In this document: positions 1 through 9,052 of the stretch, piece by piece
How the letters are laid out: each line of letters opens with the position of its first letter
Position numbering within the stretch: position 1 is the first letter of the stretch
Translations under genes and position numbers: made by a program
The notes under the pieces: model-generated
What the model saw: only the letters and a program-made list of their open reading frames with translations
What the model was told of the DNA's origin: nothing
The model's database searches: none
Assembly (NCBI GenBank): GCA_021732995.1
Contig: JAKFWA010000086.1
Span: 62,001-126,000 of the forward strand
Length of the DNA: 64,000 nucleotides
Direction of reading: 5' to 3'
Source: Planctomycetaceae bacterium
GTDB lineage: Bacteria > Planctomycetota > Planctomycetia > Planctomycetales > Planctomycetaceae

Positions 1-1138
1 TGGTCTGAGCGGCTGATTCTGTGTTGTAGTAGAGGAAGAACTCACCGTTCTTCTTGTAGTCGGGATGGAAGGCGAAGCCGAGCAAACCTTCCTCATCGTC
101 AATCTTGAATTGATGAGTTCGCTTGCGGAAGTCGGCGTAGAGCTTGGCTTTCTTGGCGGCAGGATCGTTGGGCAACACGTGAATCATGCCGCTCTGATCG
201 ATGATGAAGACTCGATTGGAGCCGTCACCGGCGTGCGTGATTTGTATCGGTCGCAACGGCGGATTGGGACGTCCATCGGCGTCGTGAGTGTCCCAGCCTT
301 CCCACTCGACGTTCGGAAACGCGAGTTCGGTCTTTAACGCGAGTGTGCCATCGACCGGCTCTGGAGCCTTGCCATCGTCGGTCAGCTTGCGTGCTCGAAT
401 GTTGCGGAAGGCAACTTCATTGCCGTGATCCTGCAGGCAGATGTGACCTTGCTTGGTCTTTCCGAACATCGCCAGCTTGGCGAACTTGCTCTTGGCGACT
501 CGTTCGTCCCAGTCCTTGCTGTTCATGTTGAACTTGTAGTAGCTGACTCCATTCACGCAGACCTCGCCATCGTTGGGTGTGACCCGCAAATAGAGGTGAT
601 TCCATTCACCGGCCGGTCGAGTGGCGTCATCGACATCAACGCCCTTGAAGCCGACCTGCTTCTCGAAGCGGATGGCCCATTCGGGTTTCTGTGGTGAATA
701 GAGTTGATACAGCCAGCCCGCTTTCTGTGGATCGTGCCCGTCGACGTTGTCTTGAATCTGCACTTCGGGGCCGGTGTGCCACGGCGGGCCGGATTCCTCG
801 GCAACATGAAACATCAAGCCGCTGTTGCCGCCTTTGGAGATACGGTATTCGAGCTGAATCTCGAAGCTGCCAAACTGATCCTTGGTGACGATGTCGCCAG
901 CACCTTTGTCCTTGCGGATCAGAAGGCCGTCCTCAACGACCCAACCGGGGTTCATCTTGTCGGACTTGTAGTTCCGCCAGCCCTCGGTGGACTTACCATC
1001 GAACAGAAGCTTCCAGCCGGCACGTTGCTCAGCTTCCGACAGGCGAGTTTCTTCGGCGATCGAGGCAGAAACAGGCACACTTAAGAGCGAAGCGAGCAGG
1101 GCGCCTTGGCGGCAGCAGCGAGACCAGAGCGTCTTCAT
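1..1138 (-). CDS. DUF1080 (3-keto-disaccharide hydrolase) + glucose/sorbosone dehydrogenase-like protein, C-terminus cut by window edge
   Basis: The reading frame opens with ATG at 1138 and stays open to base 1, so the protein continues outside the window. The N-terminus is a short secretion signal ending around the motif SASIAEE. Residues about 38-250 match the DUF1080 beta-sandwich (start GWKLLFDGKSTEGW, then GNSGLMFHV, EVQIQDN and GHICLQDHG), a fold found in 3-keto-glycoside hydrolases and common in planctomycetes. From about residue 270 a second domain begins with features of the soluble glucose/sorbosone dehydrogenase beta-propeller (ITHAGDGSNRVFIIDQSG, then EEGLLGFAFHPDYKKNGEFFLYY), where Gly-Leu-Leu-Gly-Phe-Ala-Phe-His-Pro is the family hallmark. 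I infer an exported carbohydrate-active protein. Substrate and PQQ dependence cannot be read from this fragment. Confidence 0.85.
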   Translation of the reverse strand, partial: MKTLWSRCCRQGALLASLLSVPVSASIAEETRLSEAEQRAGWKLLFDGKSTEGWRNYKSDKMNPGWVVEDGLLIRKDKGAGDIVTKDQFGSFEIQLEYRISKGGNSGLMFHVAEESGPPWHTGPEVQIQDNVDGHDPQKAGWLYQLYSPQKPEWAIRFEKQVGFKGVDVDDATRPAGEWNHLYLRVTPNDGEVCVNGVSYYKFNMNSKDWDERVAKSKFAKLAMFGKTKQGHICLQDHGNEVAFRNIRARKLTDDGKAPEPVDGTLALKTELAFPNVEWEGWDTHDADGRPNPPLRPIQITHAGDGSNRVFIIDQSGMIHVLPNDPAAKKAKLYADFRKRTHQFKIDDEEGLLGFAFHPDYKKNGEFFLYYNTESAAQT

Positions 1139-1353
1139 AGATGTCCTTCAGCAAGAGCACGAGAAGCGGGACGGCAGCTACGCGCCAGGAGATTAGCTCG
1201 CGATGTGCTTCTTAAGCGAACGTGTTCGCCTGCGGTTGCCGAGTCTGCCACTGCAACGTCATTTAACCCGACTCATCCCGTCCTATCCCCAGAGAAGCCG
1301 TTTTCTTAATCGGGCGACGACCGCTACTCCACCGGTCCCTCACGCTGGATCGC

Positions 1354-2079
1354 TCAAGCATGTATTTGATGGTGTGTATTCCAGTACTTCAGGATTGAGC
1401 ATGTTCGAAAATCCCATTTGACTGGTTGTTCTCCATCTCCATCGATCATCGCGTGGTCGACGTGCCGCGTGTCTTTATTCCGAACTGCAAAGCTGTGTGA
1501 GATCTCTTGCAGCGTAGCAGCGGTGTCGCGTGCGTGAGTCAGATCAGAGATGAGCGCGAGATAGTAACTCCAGTACCTTTCGTAGCCGCGTAAGTTTGCT
1601 ACTTGCGGACTGTACTGTTGTTGCGAGGTCAGGCAGTCAATTGCGCGGTGATACTCAGACCAGAACCGTGTTAACGGAAAATGCTCTGAAACACGATGGT
1701 CCGTGCAAATGGTGAGTAGCGAGCGTGCTGCGTCCCACTCGCCAACAAGCCACGCGATATGTACTGGAGTAATATTGTTATCGACGGCGGCCGTTGGCGG
1801 TGAACTTGAGCTATGCAAGGCTCGGAATAAGCCTTCGTTCAAAGTGGCGATGCGCTGGATTGATGCGGCAACGCCTTGCCGAATGAGATACTCGATGCCA
1901 TCGGATGGGTTGTCGTGAAGTACTACAGAGACTCCCAACAGTGAGCGAACTGCGGATGAAAGACAAGTCAGCTCCATGCGGGGGACTGACTTCATTCGCC
2001 ACTCTTCAGCGATGGAAACGGATTTGAGAGCCGCAGCTTCGCGCTCTTGGAGATTCCGGAGCATCTCACCGCCTGGCAT
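1354..2079 (-). CDS. unrecognised protein of about 240 residues
   Basis: I do not recognise this family. The frame encodes a mostly helical, Trp/Tyr-rich soluble protein with no signal peptide or membrane segment. The middle part (DNNITPVHIAWLVGEWDAA) and the C-terminal part (RNKDTRHVDHAMIDGDG, then VKWDFRTCSILKYW) look like real folded protein rather than shadow translation. The helical layout recalls immunity-type proteins such as Imm49, but this is only an impression. The ATG at residue 6 (position 2064) sits right after AGGCGGTGAG and may be the true start rather than 2079. It lies downstream of the ilvB terminator, so it is probably transcribed separately. Confidence 0.55.
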   Translation of the reverse strand: MPGGEMLRNLQEREAAALKSVSIAEEWRMKSVPRMELTCLSSAVRSLLGVSVVLHDNPSDGIEYLIRQGVAASIQRIATLNEGLFRALHSSSSPPTAAVDNNITPVHIAWLVGEWDAARSLLTICTDHRVSEHFPLTRFWSEYHRAIDCLTSQQQYSPQVANLRGYERYWSYYLALISDLTHARDTAATLQEISHSFAVRNKDTRHVDHAMIDGDGEQPVKWDFRTCSILKYWNTHHQIHA

Positions 2080-2172
2080 CTGATGCTGTAATGTTCAGAA
2101 CCCTCACGTAGAAATCGCGATGGCTTGCGAGGGTGACGAGTTGCCTCCGTCACGGAGGCCGCTTGGCAAAAG

Positions 2173-2203
2173 AAGGGCCTGCTATACGTGCCAGCAGGCC
2201 CTT
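2173..2203 (-). terminator. intrinsic terminator downstream of ilvB
   Basis: Perfect 11-bp inverted repeat (AAGGGCCTGCT / AGCAGGCCCTT) with a 9-nt loop. On the minus strand it is followed by a pyrimidine tract (CTTCTTTTG), as expected for Rho-independent termination of the ilvB transcript, whose stop codon is about 70 nt upstream. Confidence 0.85.
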
Positions 2204-2234
2204 TGAAAGTCAATTTATCTGACAGCGACGCTTC

Positions 2235-2254
2235 GGCGGACAGGATTGTCCGCC
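2235..2254. repeat. short palindromic element GGCGGACA-N4-TGTCCGCC
   Basis: Perfect 8-bp inverted repeat with a 4-nt loop, flanked on the minus strand by TGTAGGGC and GAAGCG, between the ilvB stop and its terminator. Short GC-rich dyads of this form resemble dispersed intergenic elements I recall from planctomycete genomes. I saw no second copy in this window. Confidence 0.5.
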
Positions 2255-2272
2255 CTACATCATTTGCGACGA

Positions 2273-4123
2273 CTATTCGAGAATCATGTCGCGGACGGTC
2301 TTGCCGCCGGGGATCATCGGGAGCACTTGCTCCTGATACGGGCAGATGACGTCGAGCAAGTACGGGCCGTCGTGAGCCAGCATCTCGGCCAGCGCGGCGG
2401 GGTAGTCCTTCTTCTTGCGGACTTGCTTAGCCTTCACGCCGAAGCCTTCGGCAATTTGCACGAAGTTCGGGTAGGTGTCGCCGATGGAGCCATCACCTTC
2501 GCCCAGCCATTCTGGATGGTCGATCGGGCCGAGGTATGTGTGAGCTCGACGGCCTTCCATGAAGCGGTCTTCCCACTGCACCACCATGCCCAAGTGCTGG
2601 TTGTTGAGCAGCAGAATCTTGACCGGCAGCTTCTCGCAGTGCAGCGTCGCAAGTTCCTGCACGTTCATGAGGAACGAGCCATCGCCGTCGATGTCGACGA
2701 CCAGCTTGCCAGGATTCGCAGCGGCCACGCCCATTGCGGCGGGCAGACCGAAGCCCATCGTTCCCAGGCCCGAGCTGCTGAGCCAGCGTTTGGCCTTGCG
2801 GAACTTGTACCACTGAGCGGCGAACATCTGATGCTGTCCGACGCCCACCGCGACGAAGGTGTCCTGATCTTTCGTCTGACGCCAGAACTCTTCAATCGCC
2901 CACTGCTGCAGAATCCACTCATCGGATTCGCGGTACTTCATCGGGAACTTGGTTTTCCACTCAGCGATCTGAGCGTTCCACTCCGCCACGTCCGGCTTAT
3001 CGGCGTCGGTGAAGGTGGCGTTCAGGGTCGTCAGGAACTCTTTCACGTCGGCGACGATCGGGACGTGAGCTTCCTTGTTCTTGTGGATTTCCGAGGGATC
3101 GATATCCACATGGATGATCTTGCCACGGCTGGCGAACTCGTCGAGCTTGCCGGTCACGCGATCGTCAAACCGCACGCCAAAGGCCAACAGCAGGTCGGCT
3201 TCGTTGATGGCGTAGTTCGCGTACGCGGTGCCGTGCATACCCAGCATGTGCAGCGACTGCGGGTCGTCGCCGGGGAAGGCGCCCAGACCCATCGCGGTCA
3301 TCGTGACGGGGATGTTGGACTTCTTGGCAAACGCGGTCAGCTCTTCAGAAGCGTCCGCATTAATGATGCCGCCGCCCACGTACAGAATCGGACGCTTCGA
3401 ACGACGAATCGCAGCAATCGCCTGCTTGATCTGCTCGGGAGCGGCCTTGCGTTGCAGCGGGCGGTAGCCCGGCAACTTCATCGGCGGATCCCAATCGATT
3501 TCCTCATCGAGCGACGCGAGCTGAATATTCTTCGGGAAGTCGATCAGAATCGGACCCGGCCGGCCAGTCTTCGCGACGAAGTATGCTTCCTTCACGATCC
3601 GCGGAATCGACAGCAGAGCTGCCTTCACGGATTCCGGATCGTTGTAGTCGTCGGCCGTGATCATGTAGGAGTGCTTCACGATCCCGCGACAGATCTCGAC
3701 GATTGGCGTTTCCTGGAAGGCGTCAGTACCGATGACAGCCTGCGGAACCTGACCCGTAATCGCGATGAGCGGAATGCTGTCCATCTTCGCATCAGCGATC
3801 GCCGTCACCAGATTGGTGGCACCGGGACCGCTCGTGGCCATGCACAGGCCGACGCCGTCCGTGCTGCGCGATACGCCTTGAGCTGCGAACGCTCCACCTT
3901 GTTCGTGGCGGGGCAGAATGGTGCGGATGCGGTCGCGGGCTTTTCGTAAAGCCTGATGCAACGGCATGCTGCAGCCACCCGGATAAGCAAACATGTACTG
4001 GCCACCGTTGTGGATCAAGGCTTCCACAAGGATGTCCGCACCTGTCAGAGTTTGCTTGGCAGTCTTCGGTTGTTGGACAGTCGACACGTTCAGTTCCCTC
4101 GATAAGTTCGTCTGGCACGCCAT
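2273..4123 (-). CDS. ilvB: acetolactate synthase large (catalytic) subunit
   Basis: Thiamine-diphosphate enzyme that condenses two pyruvates, or pyruvate and 2-oxobutyrate, in branched-chain amino-acid synthesis. The 616-residue length is normal. The N-terminal pyrimidine-binding domain has the catalytic glutamate (RHEQGG, E74) and TSGPGATN. A central domain has [13 protein letters not shown] and [17 protein letters not shown]. The C-terminal pyrophosphate-binding domain has [12 protein letters not shown] and the ThDP/Mg motif DGDGSF with the NNQHLGMV loop near residues 475-510. The latter block and the ending [18 protein letters not shown] strongly resemble plant and cyanobacterial enzymes. 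No regulatory subunit gene (ilvN) is adjacent. The exact start is uncertain because no clear Shine-Dalgarno precedes 4123, and the first 25 residues look like a poorly conserved extension. Confidence 0.96.
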   Translation of the reverse strand: MACQTNLSRELNVSTVQQPKTAKQTLTGADILVEALIHNGGQYMFAYPGGCSMPLHQALRKARDRIRTILPRHEQGGAFAAQGVSRSTDGVGLCMATSGPGATNLVTAIADAKMDSIPLIAITGQVPQAVIGTDAFQETPIVEICRGIVKHSYMITADDYNDPESVKAALLSIPRIVKEAYFVAKTGRPGPILIDFPKNIQLASLDEEIDWDPPMKLPGYRPLQRKAAPEQIKQAIAAIRRSKRPILYVGGGIINADASEELTAFAKKSNIPVTMTAMGLGAFPGDDPQSLHMLGMHGTAYANYAINEADLLLAFGVRFDDRVTGKLDEFASRGKIIHVDIDPSEIHKNKEAHVPIVADVKEFLTTLNATFTDADKPDVAEWNAQIAEWKTKFPMKYRESDEWILQQWAIEEFWRQTKDQDTFVAVGVGQHQMFAAQWYKFRKAKRWLSSSGLGTMGFGLPAAMGVAAANPGKLVVDIDGDGSFLMNVQELATLHCEKLPVKILLLNNQHLGMVVQWEDRFMEGRRAHTYLGPIDHPEWLGEGDGSIGDTYPNFVQIAEGFGVKAKQVRKKKDYPAALAEMLAHDGPYLLDVICPYQEQVLPMIPGGKTVRDMILE

Positions 4124-4501
4124 CAGTAGTCTGGCGCGGTCCCGGATATTACGGCACTCAGAGCCAATGTTGAATCGTTTTGTTCGGAGTTCTTATCTCA
4201 GATTCGTTCTCCAGCGCTTCGCGTGAGAATAATTCGGCTCATGGGGGCTTTCGAGCCTCAACCTGCTGCTAAGGGGAGATTCCGGGCCGATGCTGGCGAC
4301 AGTTTGCACAAATTGCAGCGATCGAAACGATTCCCCGGCGTGTCAACGTATTTGCGTTTTGTGAAGACTGAGCGAACAAGGCATCCTCACGTGCCATTCG
4401 AACGGATCCGAGCTGTCAGGCTCGTTGTTCCGACGTTGCAAGAGCCGTAGACTACGCCTCGAACTCAGTCCGAGATCAAGTTTCTTTCATAGAGAAAGCT
4501 C
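4124..4501. other. divergent intergenic region ilvB / trans-sulfuration gene
   Basis: About 380 bp between two divergently transcribed amino-acid biosynthesis genes, so it should hold both promoters. I see no convincing riboswitch (SAM or leucine leader), no tRNA and no conserved small ORF. A 75-codon ORF inside it looks non-coding. Confidence 0.5.
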
Positions 4502-5665
4502 ATGGACCCGAACAACTTGCAGTTTCAGACCCGTTGCGTGCACGTCGGTGTAGAGAAGGACTCGTCGTTCAACAGCGTGATCACGCCGATCTATCCCAGC
4601 TCAACTTTCGCCTGGGACGACCTCAACACCAATCGCGGTTACGACTACACCCGCAGCGGTAATCCGACTCGCCGCGCCCTCGAAGAAAACATCACGCAGC
4701 TCGAAGGCGGACTCGACTGCCGCGCCACATCGACTGGCATGTCGGCCATCGCCGCGACCATGCACCTCTTCAAGCCGGGCGATCACATCATCGCTGGCGA
4801 CGACATTTACGGCGGCACGTTCCGTCTGTTTGTCAGCGTTTATACTCAGATGGGTATTGAGTTTACGCTCGTGAAGATGGGCGATCCGGCGGCCGTTAAG
4901 GCGGCTGTGAAGCCGAACACAAAGTGCATCTGGATCGAGACGCCCAGCAACCCGCTGTTGAACCTCGTTGATATCAAGGCGATGGTTGAGATCGCCAAGT
5001 CCGCTGGGGCGATTACCATTGCCGACAACACATTCCTGTCGCCGTATCTTCAACGTCCGTTTGAGCTTGGCGTCGATGTTGTGGTTCACTCGACGACGAA
5101 GTACCTCAACGGGCATTCGGACGTCGTGGGCGGTTGCGTCGTCACCAAAGACAAGCCGCTGGCTGAAAAGGTGGGCTTCTACGTGAACGCGATGGGCTTG
5201 GCCTGCTCGCCGTTCGACGCCTGGCTGGTGCTGCGTGGTATCAAGACGCTCGGCCCGCGTATGGAAGCTCATCAACGCGGTGCGCAAGCCTTGGCTGAGA
5301 TGCTCGCTGCTCACAAGGCTGTGGAGCACGTTTACTATCCCGGCTTGAAGACGCATCCGCACCACGAACTGGCGAAGCGTCAGCAAAAGGGCTTCGGCGC
5401 GATGGTGACCTTCGACGTGAAGGGCGGAAAGCCACAGGCCGAGCACGTCTTCAAGACAGCGAAGCTGTTCAAGCTGGCTGAGTCGCTGGGTGGCGTGGAA
5501 TCGCTCTTCGAGTACCCGGATTCCATGAGCCACGCGTCGATGACGCACGAAGCTCGTCGTCAGGGCGGCATCACCGAGAAGACGATTCGCGTCTCCGTTG
5601 GCATTGAGCATCCGGACGATCTCGTCGCTGACATGAAGCACGCACTGGACACAATCCCGGCGTAA
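4502..5665 (+). CDS. cystathionine gamma-synthase / gamma-lyase family PLP enzyme
   Basis: Fold-type I PLP enzyme of the Cys/Met metabolism family, 387 residues, full length. It has the N-terminal TRCVHVGVEKD, the YxYTRSGNPTRRALE substrate-binding block, ATSTGMSAI, GDDIYGGTFRL, WIETPSNPLL, IADNTFLSPY and the PLP-lysine motif HSTTKYLNGHSD (K200). The family catalyses gamma-replacement or elimination linking homoserine or cystathionine with cysteine and homocysteine. Sequence reading cannot separate synthase from beta- or gamma-lyase. A GAGAAAG ribosome-binding site lies just before the ATG. It is monocistronic and divergent from ilvB. Confidence 0.93.
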   Translation: MDPNNLQFQTRCVHVGVEKDSSFNSVITPIYPSSTFAWDDLNTNRGYDYTRSGNPTRRALEENITQLEGGLDCRATSTGMSAIAATMHLFKPGDHIIAGDDIYGGTFRLFVSVYTQMGIEFTLVKMGDPAAVKAAVKPNTKCIWIETPSNPLLNLVDIKAMVEIAKSAGAITIADNTFLSPYLQRPFELGVDVVVHSTTKYLNGHSDVVGGCVVTKDKPLAEKVGFYVNAMGLACSPFDAWLVLRGIKTLGPRMEAHQRGAQALAEMLAAHKAVEHVYYPGLKTHPHHELAKRQQKGFGAMVTFDVKGGKPQAEHVFKTAKLFKLAESLGGVESLFEYPDSMSHASMTHEARRQGGITEKTIRVSVGIEHPDDLVADMKHALDTIPA

Positions 5666-5728
5666 GACTGTGACCGATGTCGCTCGACGGGTGACCGAAG
5701 CCTTGATGAGCTCCGCGGGGGAATGAGG

Positions 5729-7993
5729 ATGTGGCGTTTGACGGGACTGTTGACCTGTTTGCTCTGCTTCTTGACGGGGGCTGCGGCGTTCGCTGAGGAC
5801 TCCGTCGAGATTTCGCAGGTCCGTGTAGGGCTCGATAACTCGACCAAAGTCAGCGTGCCGACCAGCGTTTCGCTGCAACTCACTTCCCCTAGCGATTTTA
5901 CCGGTGAAGTCTGGTTTGCGACTCCGGACCCTCAAGGCAACGTCGCCAACGTGAAGGCTGCTGTGAAGCTGAAGGCGGGCGAGCCTCAAACCGTCGAGCA
6001 GGTTGTTTCGTTTGGTCGGCTCAGTACCTCGCTGGTGATTGAAGTTCGCAAAGATGACGGCAAGGGTGAGGTCGTCGGTCGACGTCGCCTGAGTTCAGCA
6101 CGAACCGATCTGATTGACCCGGACTTTGAGGTTTCGAGGCTGGATCGCAGGTACTGGCTGAGTGTGGGTACCTTGCCGGCGTCATCTCTCGCGACGGATT
6201 CCGCGAAAGTCGAAAGCTCAGAGCGCGCGAGTGTGGAGAGTCTGCTGAAGGCCGTGCATCGTACGGACATTCGCCAGACTGCAGATTTCCCGACCAAGCC
6301 AGAGTTGCTCGGCATGCTCGACACCGTGTTTGTGGTGGGTGACATGGGGTTTTCAGACCGGCAGTCGGCGGCGTTGGAGCAGTGGGTGCAGAGCGGCGGA
6401 CACTTGGTTATGTCGGTCGGCTCGCGGGCGGCTGAATTCAGTTCGTCACCGCTGTCCAAGTGGATGTTGAACAGCAACCGCACCATCAGGTCCGCAAACA
6501 TTGGTGACCTGGAAGGACTCAAGTCTTTTGCGACGACTCAGGCACCGATTCTAATTGGGATGCGAGTCTCCGGAGCGTTGCTGTCCGGTTCGGACGGAAC
6601 GGTCATTGTTCCGAGTATCGACGGTGCCATCGTCTCACAGTTCGCGCACGGCTTTGGTCATGTGACGCTGGTGGGGCTCGATTTGGATCGCAAGCCGCTC
6701 AATGTGTGGCGCGGGCTGGATTCATTGCTAGTTGCCTTGGCCGGGCTGAAAGTTCAGGAAGTTGCCGGGGCACAAAACTACGATCGTCTCTCGCGGACCG
6801 GTATCACCGACTTGGCCAGTCAGTTGCATCTGGCAGTGTCGCGGTTTCCGGAAGTCTCTGAGCATTCTGCCTACGGTGTGCTGGGGCTCATCCTGGTCTA
6901 CCTGATGGTGGTTGGCCCGCTGGATTATTTTTTCGTCCACCGCGTCTTGAAACGCCCGAGTTTGACTTGGGTCTCCTTTCCATTTGTGGTTCTGCTTGCT
7001 GTGGCGTTGGCGACCTTTACCGCGAATGCCGGGCTCAGCAACAACTTGCTGACACTGCGGCAGACCGAGGTGCTCGACATCGATGGCCAGACCGGCTTCG
7101 TCCGATCAACGGGCTGGCTGTCAGCCTATAGCGGAACGAATTCGCGGCAGAGTGTGTCGGTGGCAGCGAACACCAAAGAGTTCAACTGGAAGACCGCTCC
7201 GAAACCCAGTTTGAATTGGTCGGCGACTCCGGAAGAGAACTTCGGCGGCATGTATCGCGCGGCTGGTCTGGAGATTGGCAAGCTGCAGTATGACCTGCTG
7301 TCAGATCACTCGGGGATCTCGAATCTGCCGATCACGATTCGGTCGACTCAGACGTTGCGCTCGGGCTTCGTCGGAACTTTGGATGGGCAGGTGATAACCA
7401 GCCGTCTGCGTCGTGCCGGTGCTGGTGCTTTCGACGGCGAAAGCTCACTGAGTCATTCGTTGCCCGGTCCGATTGATGACTGGCTGCTGGTCTATTCTGG
7501 TCGCATTTACTTTCACAGCGTGGCTGATGCTGGGGCTGATGGGCAGTCGGCAATCGTTCCCGGCAAGAAGCTATTTCTCAATGCGACCGGAGTTCGGAAT
7601 CGTGAGCTGCGCACCTTTCAGACGGGCACGAGCTATCGCAATCGAGTTCTCAAAAAGGGTGAAGGCGGCGATGAGAACGTGCATGTGCAGCTCAAGTATG
7701 ACCCGGCCAACTTCAATATCCACGATCTGCTGCGGATGATTTCCTTCCACGAAGCGGCAGGCGGACGCAGCTATACGGGGCTCAATCATGCCGCGTTGCA
7801 GGGCTTTGAGCTGGGCGATTTGATCGACCTCGACAGGGCCGTTTTGCTGGGCCGCATTCAAGTTCCGGCGACCCAGGTCCTCCTCGGCGATGAAACGCAG
7901 CAACCGCCTGTGCGCGAGACGTTCGTTCGCATCCTGATCCCCGTTGACGACAGCGAGTTCGTTGCCGGAGCGATTCCGAAATTCAAGGAGTGA
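5729..7993 (+). CDS. secreted/membrane protein with GATase-like N-terminal domain, unknown function
   Basis: A protein of about 754 residues with a cleavable signal peptide (hydrophobic stretch ending GAAAFAED). The first half holds a Rossmann-like segment (DTVFVVGDMGFSDRQSAAL, then SGGHLVMSVGS) reminiscent of the glutamine-amidotransferase-like or DUF4350-type domains found in exported proteins near Bat/MoxR clusters. Two adjacent membrane segments follow near residues 390-440 (GVLGLILVYLMVVGPLDYFF, then WVSFPFVVLLAVALATF), then a C-terminal beta-rich exported region. I chose the second ATG (5729) because the GGGGGA Shine-Dalgarno is correctly spaced from it; the upstream ATG at 5723 is almost inside that site. 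It converges on the hydrolase gene that follows. No enzyme motif was seen. Confidence 0.8.
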   Translation: MWRLTGLLTCLLCFLTGAAAFAEDSVEISQVRVGLDNSTKVSVPTSVSLQLTSPSDFTGEVWFATPDPQGNVANVKAAVKLKAGEPQTVEQVVSFGRLSTSLVIEVRKDDGKGEVVGRRRLSSARTDLIDPDFEVSRLDRRYWLSVGTLPASSLATDSAKVESSERASVESLLKAVHRTDIRQTADFPTKPELLGMLDTVFVVGDMGFSDRQSAALEQWVQSGGHLVMSVGSRAAEFSSSPLSKWMLNSNRTIRSANIGDLEGLKSFATTQAPILIGMRVSGALLSGSDGTVIVPSIDGAIVSQFAHGFGHVTLVGLDLDRKPLNVWRGLDSLLVALAGLKVQEVAGAQNYDRLSRTGITDLASQLHLAVSRFPEVSEHSAYGVLGLILVYLMVVGPLDYFFVHRVLKRPSLTWVSFPFVVLLAVALATFTANAGLSNNLLTLRQTEVLDIDGQTGFVRSTGWLSAYSGTNSRQSVSVAANTKEFNWKTAPKPSLNWSATPEENFGGMYRAAGLEIGKLQYDLLSDHSGISNLPITIRSTQTLRSGFVGTLDGQVITSRLRRAGAGAFDGESSLSHSLPGPIDDWLLVYSGRIYFHSVADAGADGQSAIVPGKKLFLNATGVRNRELRTFQTGTSYRNRVLKKGEGGDENVHVQLKYDPANFNIHDLLRMISFHEAAGGRSYTGLNHAALQGFELGDLIDLDRAVLLGRIQVPATQVLLGDETQQPPVRETFVRILIPVDDSEFVAGAIPKFKE

Positions 7994-8055
7994 TGCGACT
8001 CGGCGGAATCGGACGTTGAGTCAGCGAGGACGAGGCTCCTGCCGAGCGGAACGAT

Positions 8056-9048
8056 CTATCCGCCCGTAACGTGATTGGCGACGTGCTTGATCACGAACGG
8101 CAGCAGCAGGGCGCCCGAGTAGTGCGTCGCGTTCATGCGGATGTGGTGCTGCTTCGATAACGGGATGGCGCGAGCCAGGATCTCGGCATTGCGGATCGGG
8201 ACGACGTCATCCTGAATGCCCGAGTAGAGCCACGTCCGGTCCGGGTTCAATCGATGCGCCAGCCGAGTCGGCTCGATGTTCCAGGTCAGGGTCTTGATCT
8301 GCTCACCAGTGATGCCGGCGCGTTCGAGTTGCTCACGAACTTTGGCTGTATCCTTGGCACCGTGCTGGATGATGTCGAACAAGTCGCCGCCGGAGAGCAT
8401 CAGGAACACGCGGTCGAACTTTCCATCGAGACCCGCGGCTGTCGACGCGACGAAGCCGCCGAGGCTGGTGCCTTGCACTGCAATCATTTTAGCGTCGACC
8501 AAAGGCAACACGGCAACGGCGTCTCGTGCTCGACGGACGTCGGCAATGGCCTGACGCATGGTGGGTAGCAGACGCTCGGCATCGGGACGCGGCTGCGGCA
8601 TCTTCCGTTGGCCGTAGTACGGCAGATGCACCATGAACGCATGCAGTCCGCATTGCTGCAGTCCGCGGGCGAAGAAACGTCCCGCCGTCATGCCTTTGCC
8701 TGATTCGTGAACAACGACAACCGCCGGAGCGACTTTCGGCTTGCCCGCCTCATCAACGGCAGCATGCCACTCCAGGACTACGGTGTCATTGGCGGCATCT
8801 CCGGTGGGCAGGGGAGAGGGAAATGTCACGAAGGCCGCATGTTCGTTGCGGGGAGTCTTCTGAACGGCAACCTGAAACTCGCCCGGTTGCCACACCAGGC
8901 CTTTCAGGCAATCACGCTCGTCGTCCGTTTGCGGGGTGCCAATCTGCAAGGAGTCTTTGGCTGGCAGTTCGACTCGCTCGCGATCCAGTTGAGCCCACGC
9001 CGAGACTGGCCAGACGACACACAGCAACGTCATGCAGAAGAGACGCAT
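8056..9048 (-). CDS. exported alpha/beta-hydrolase
   Basis: Signal peptide (MRLFCMTLLCVVWPVSAWAQ) followed by an alpha/beta-hydrolase core. It shows the oxyanion-type segment VVVHESGKGM, the nucleophile elbow GTSLGG, the acid loop GIQDDVVP and a C-terminal histidine in NATHYSGALLLP. Related planctomycete proteins are annotated as dienelactone-hydrolase- or acetyl-xylan-esterase-like, but the substrate here is unknown. The ATG lies 4 nt after the stop of the zinc-ribbon gene, so the two genes form one minus-strand operon, probably translationally coupled. Confidence 0.85.
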   Translation of the reverse strand: MRLFCMTLLCVVWPVSAWAQLDRERVELPAKDSLQIGTPQTDDERDCLKGLVWQPGEFQVAVQKTPRNEHAAFVTFPSPLPTGDAANDTVVLEWHAAVDEAGKPKVAPAVVVVHESGKGMTAGRFFARGLQQCGLHAFMVHLPYYGQRKMPQPRPDAERLLPTMRQAIADVRRARDAVAVLPLVDAKMIAVQGTSLGGFVASTAAGLDGKFDRVFLMLSGGDLFDIIQHGAKDTAKVREQLERAGITGEQIKTLTWNIEPTRLAHRLNPDRTWLYSGIQDDVVPIRNAEILARAIPLSKQHHIRMNATHYSGALLLPFVIKHVANHVTGG

Positions 9049-9052
9049 CGAG

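Noticed and set aside
2246-3949. 567-codon plus-strand ORF
   Set aside because: Fully antisense to ilvB, which has all family motifs; its Arg/His/Val-rich composition is typical of a codon-bias shadow.
4223-4450. 75-codon ORF upstream of the trans-sulfuration gene as a leader peptide
   Set aside because: No run of Met, Ile, Leu or Val codons and no attenuator hairpin; nothing supports a leader peptide.
4601-5989. 462-codon minus-strand ORF
   Set aside because: Antisense to the trans-sulfuration enzyme and the next gene; no recognisable domain and shadow-like composition.
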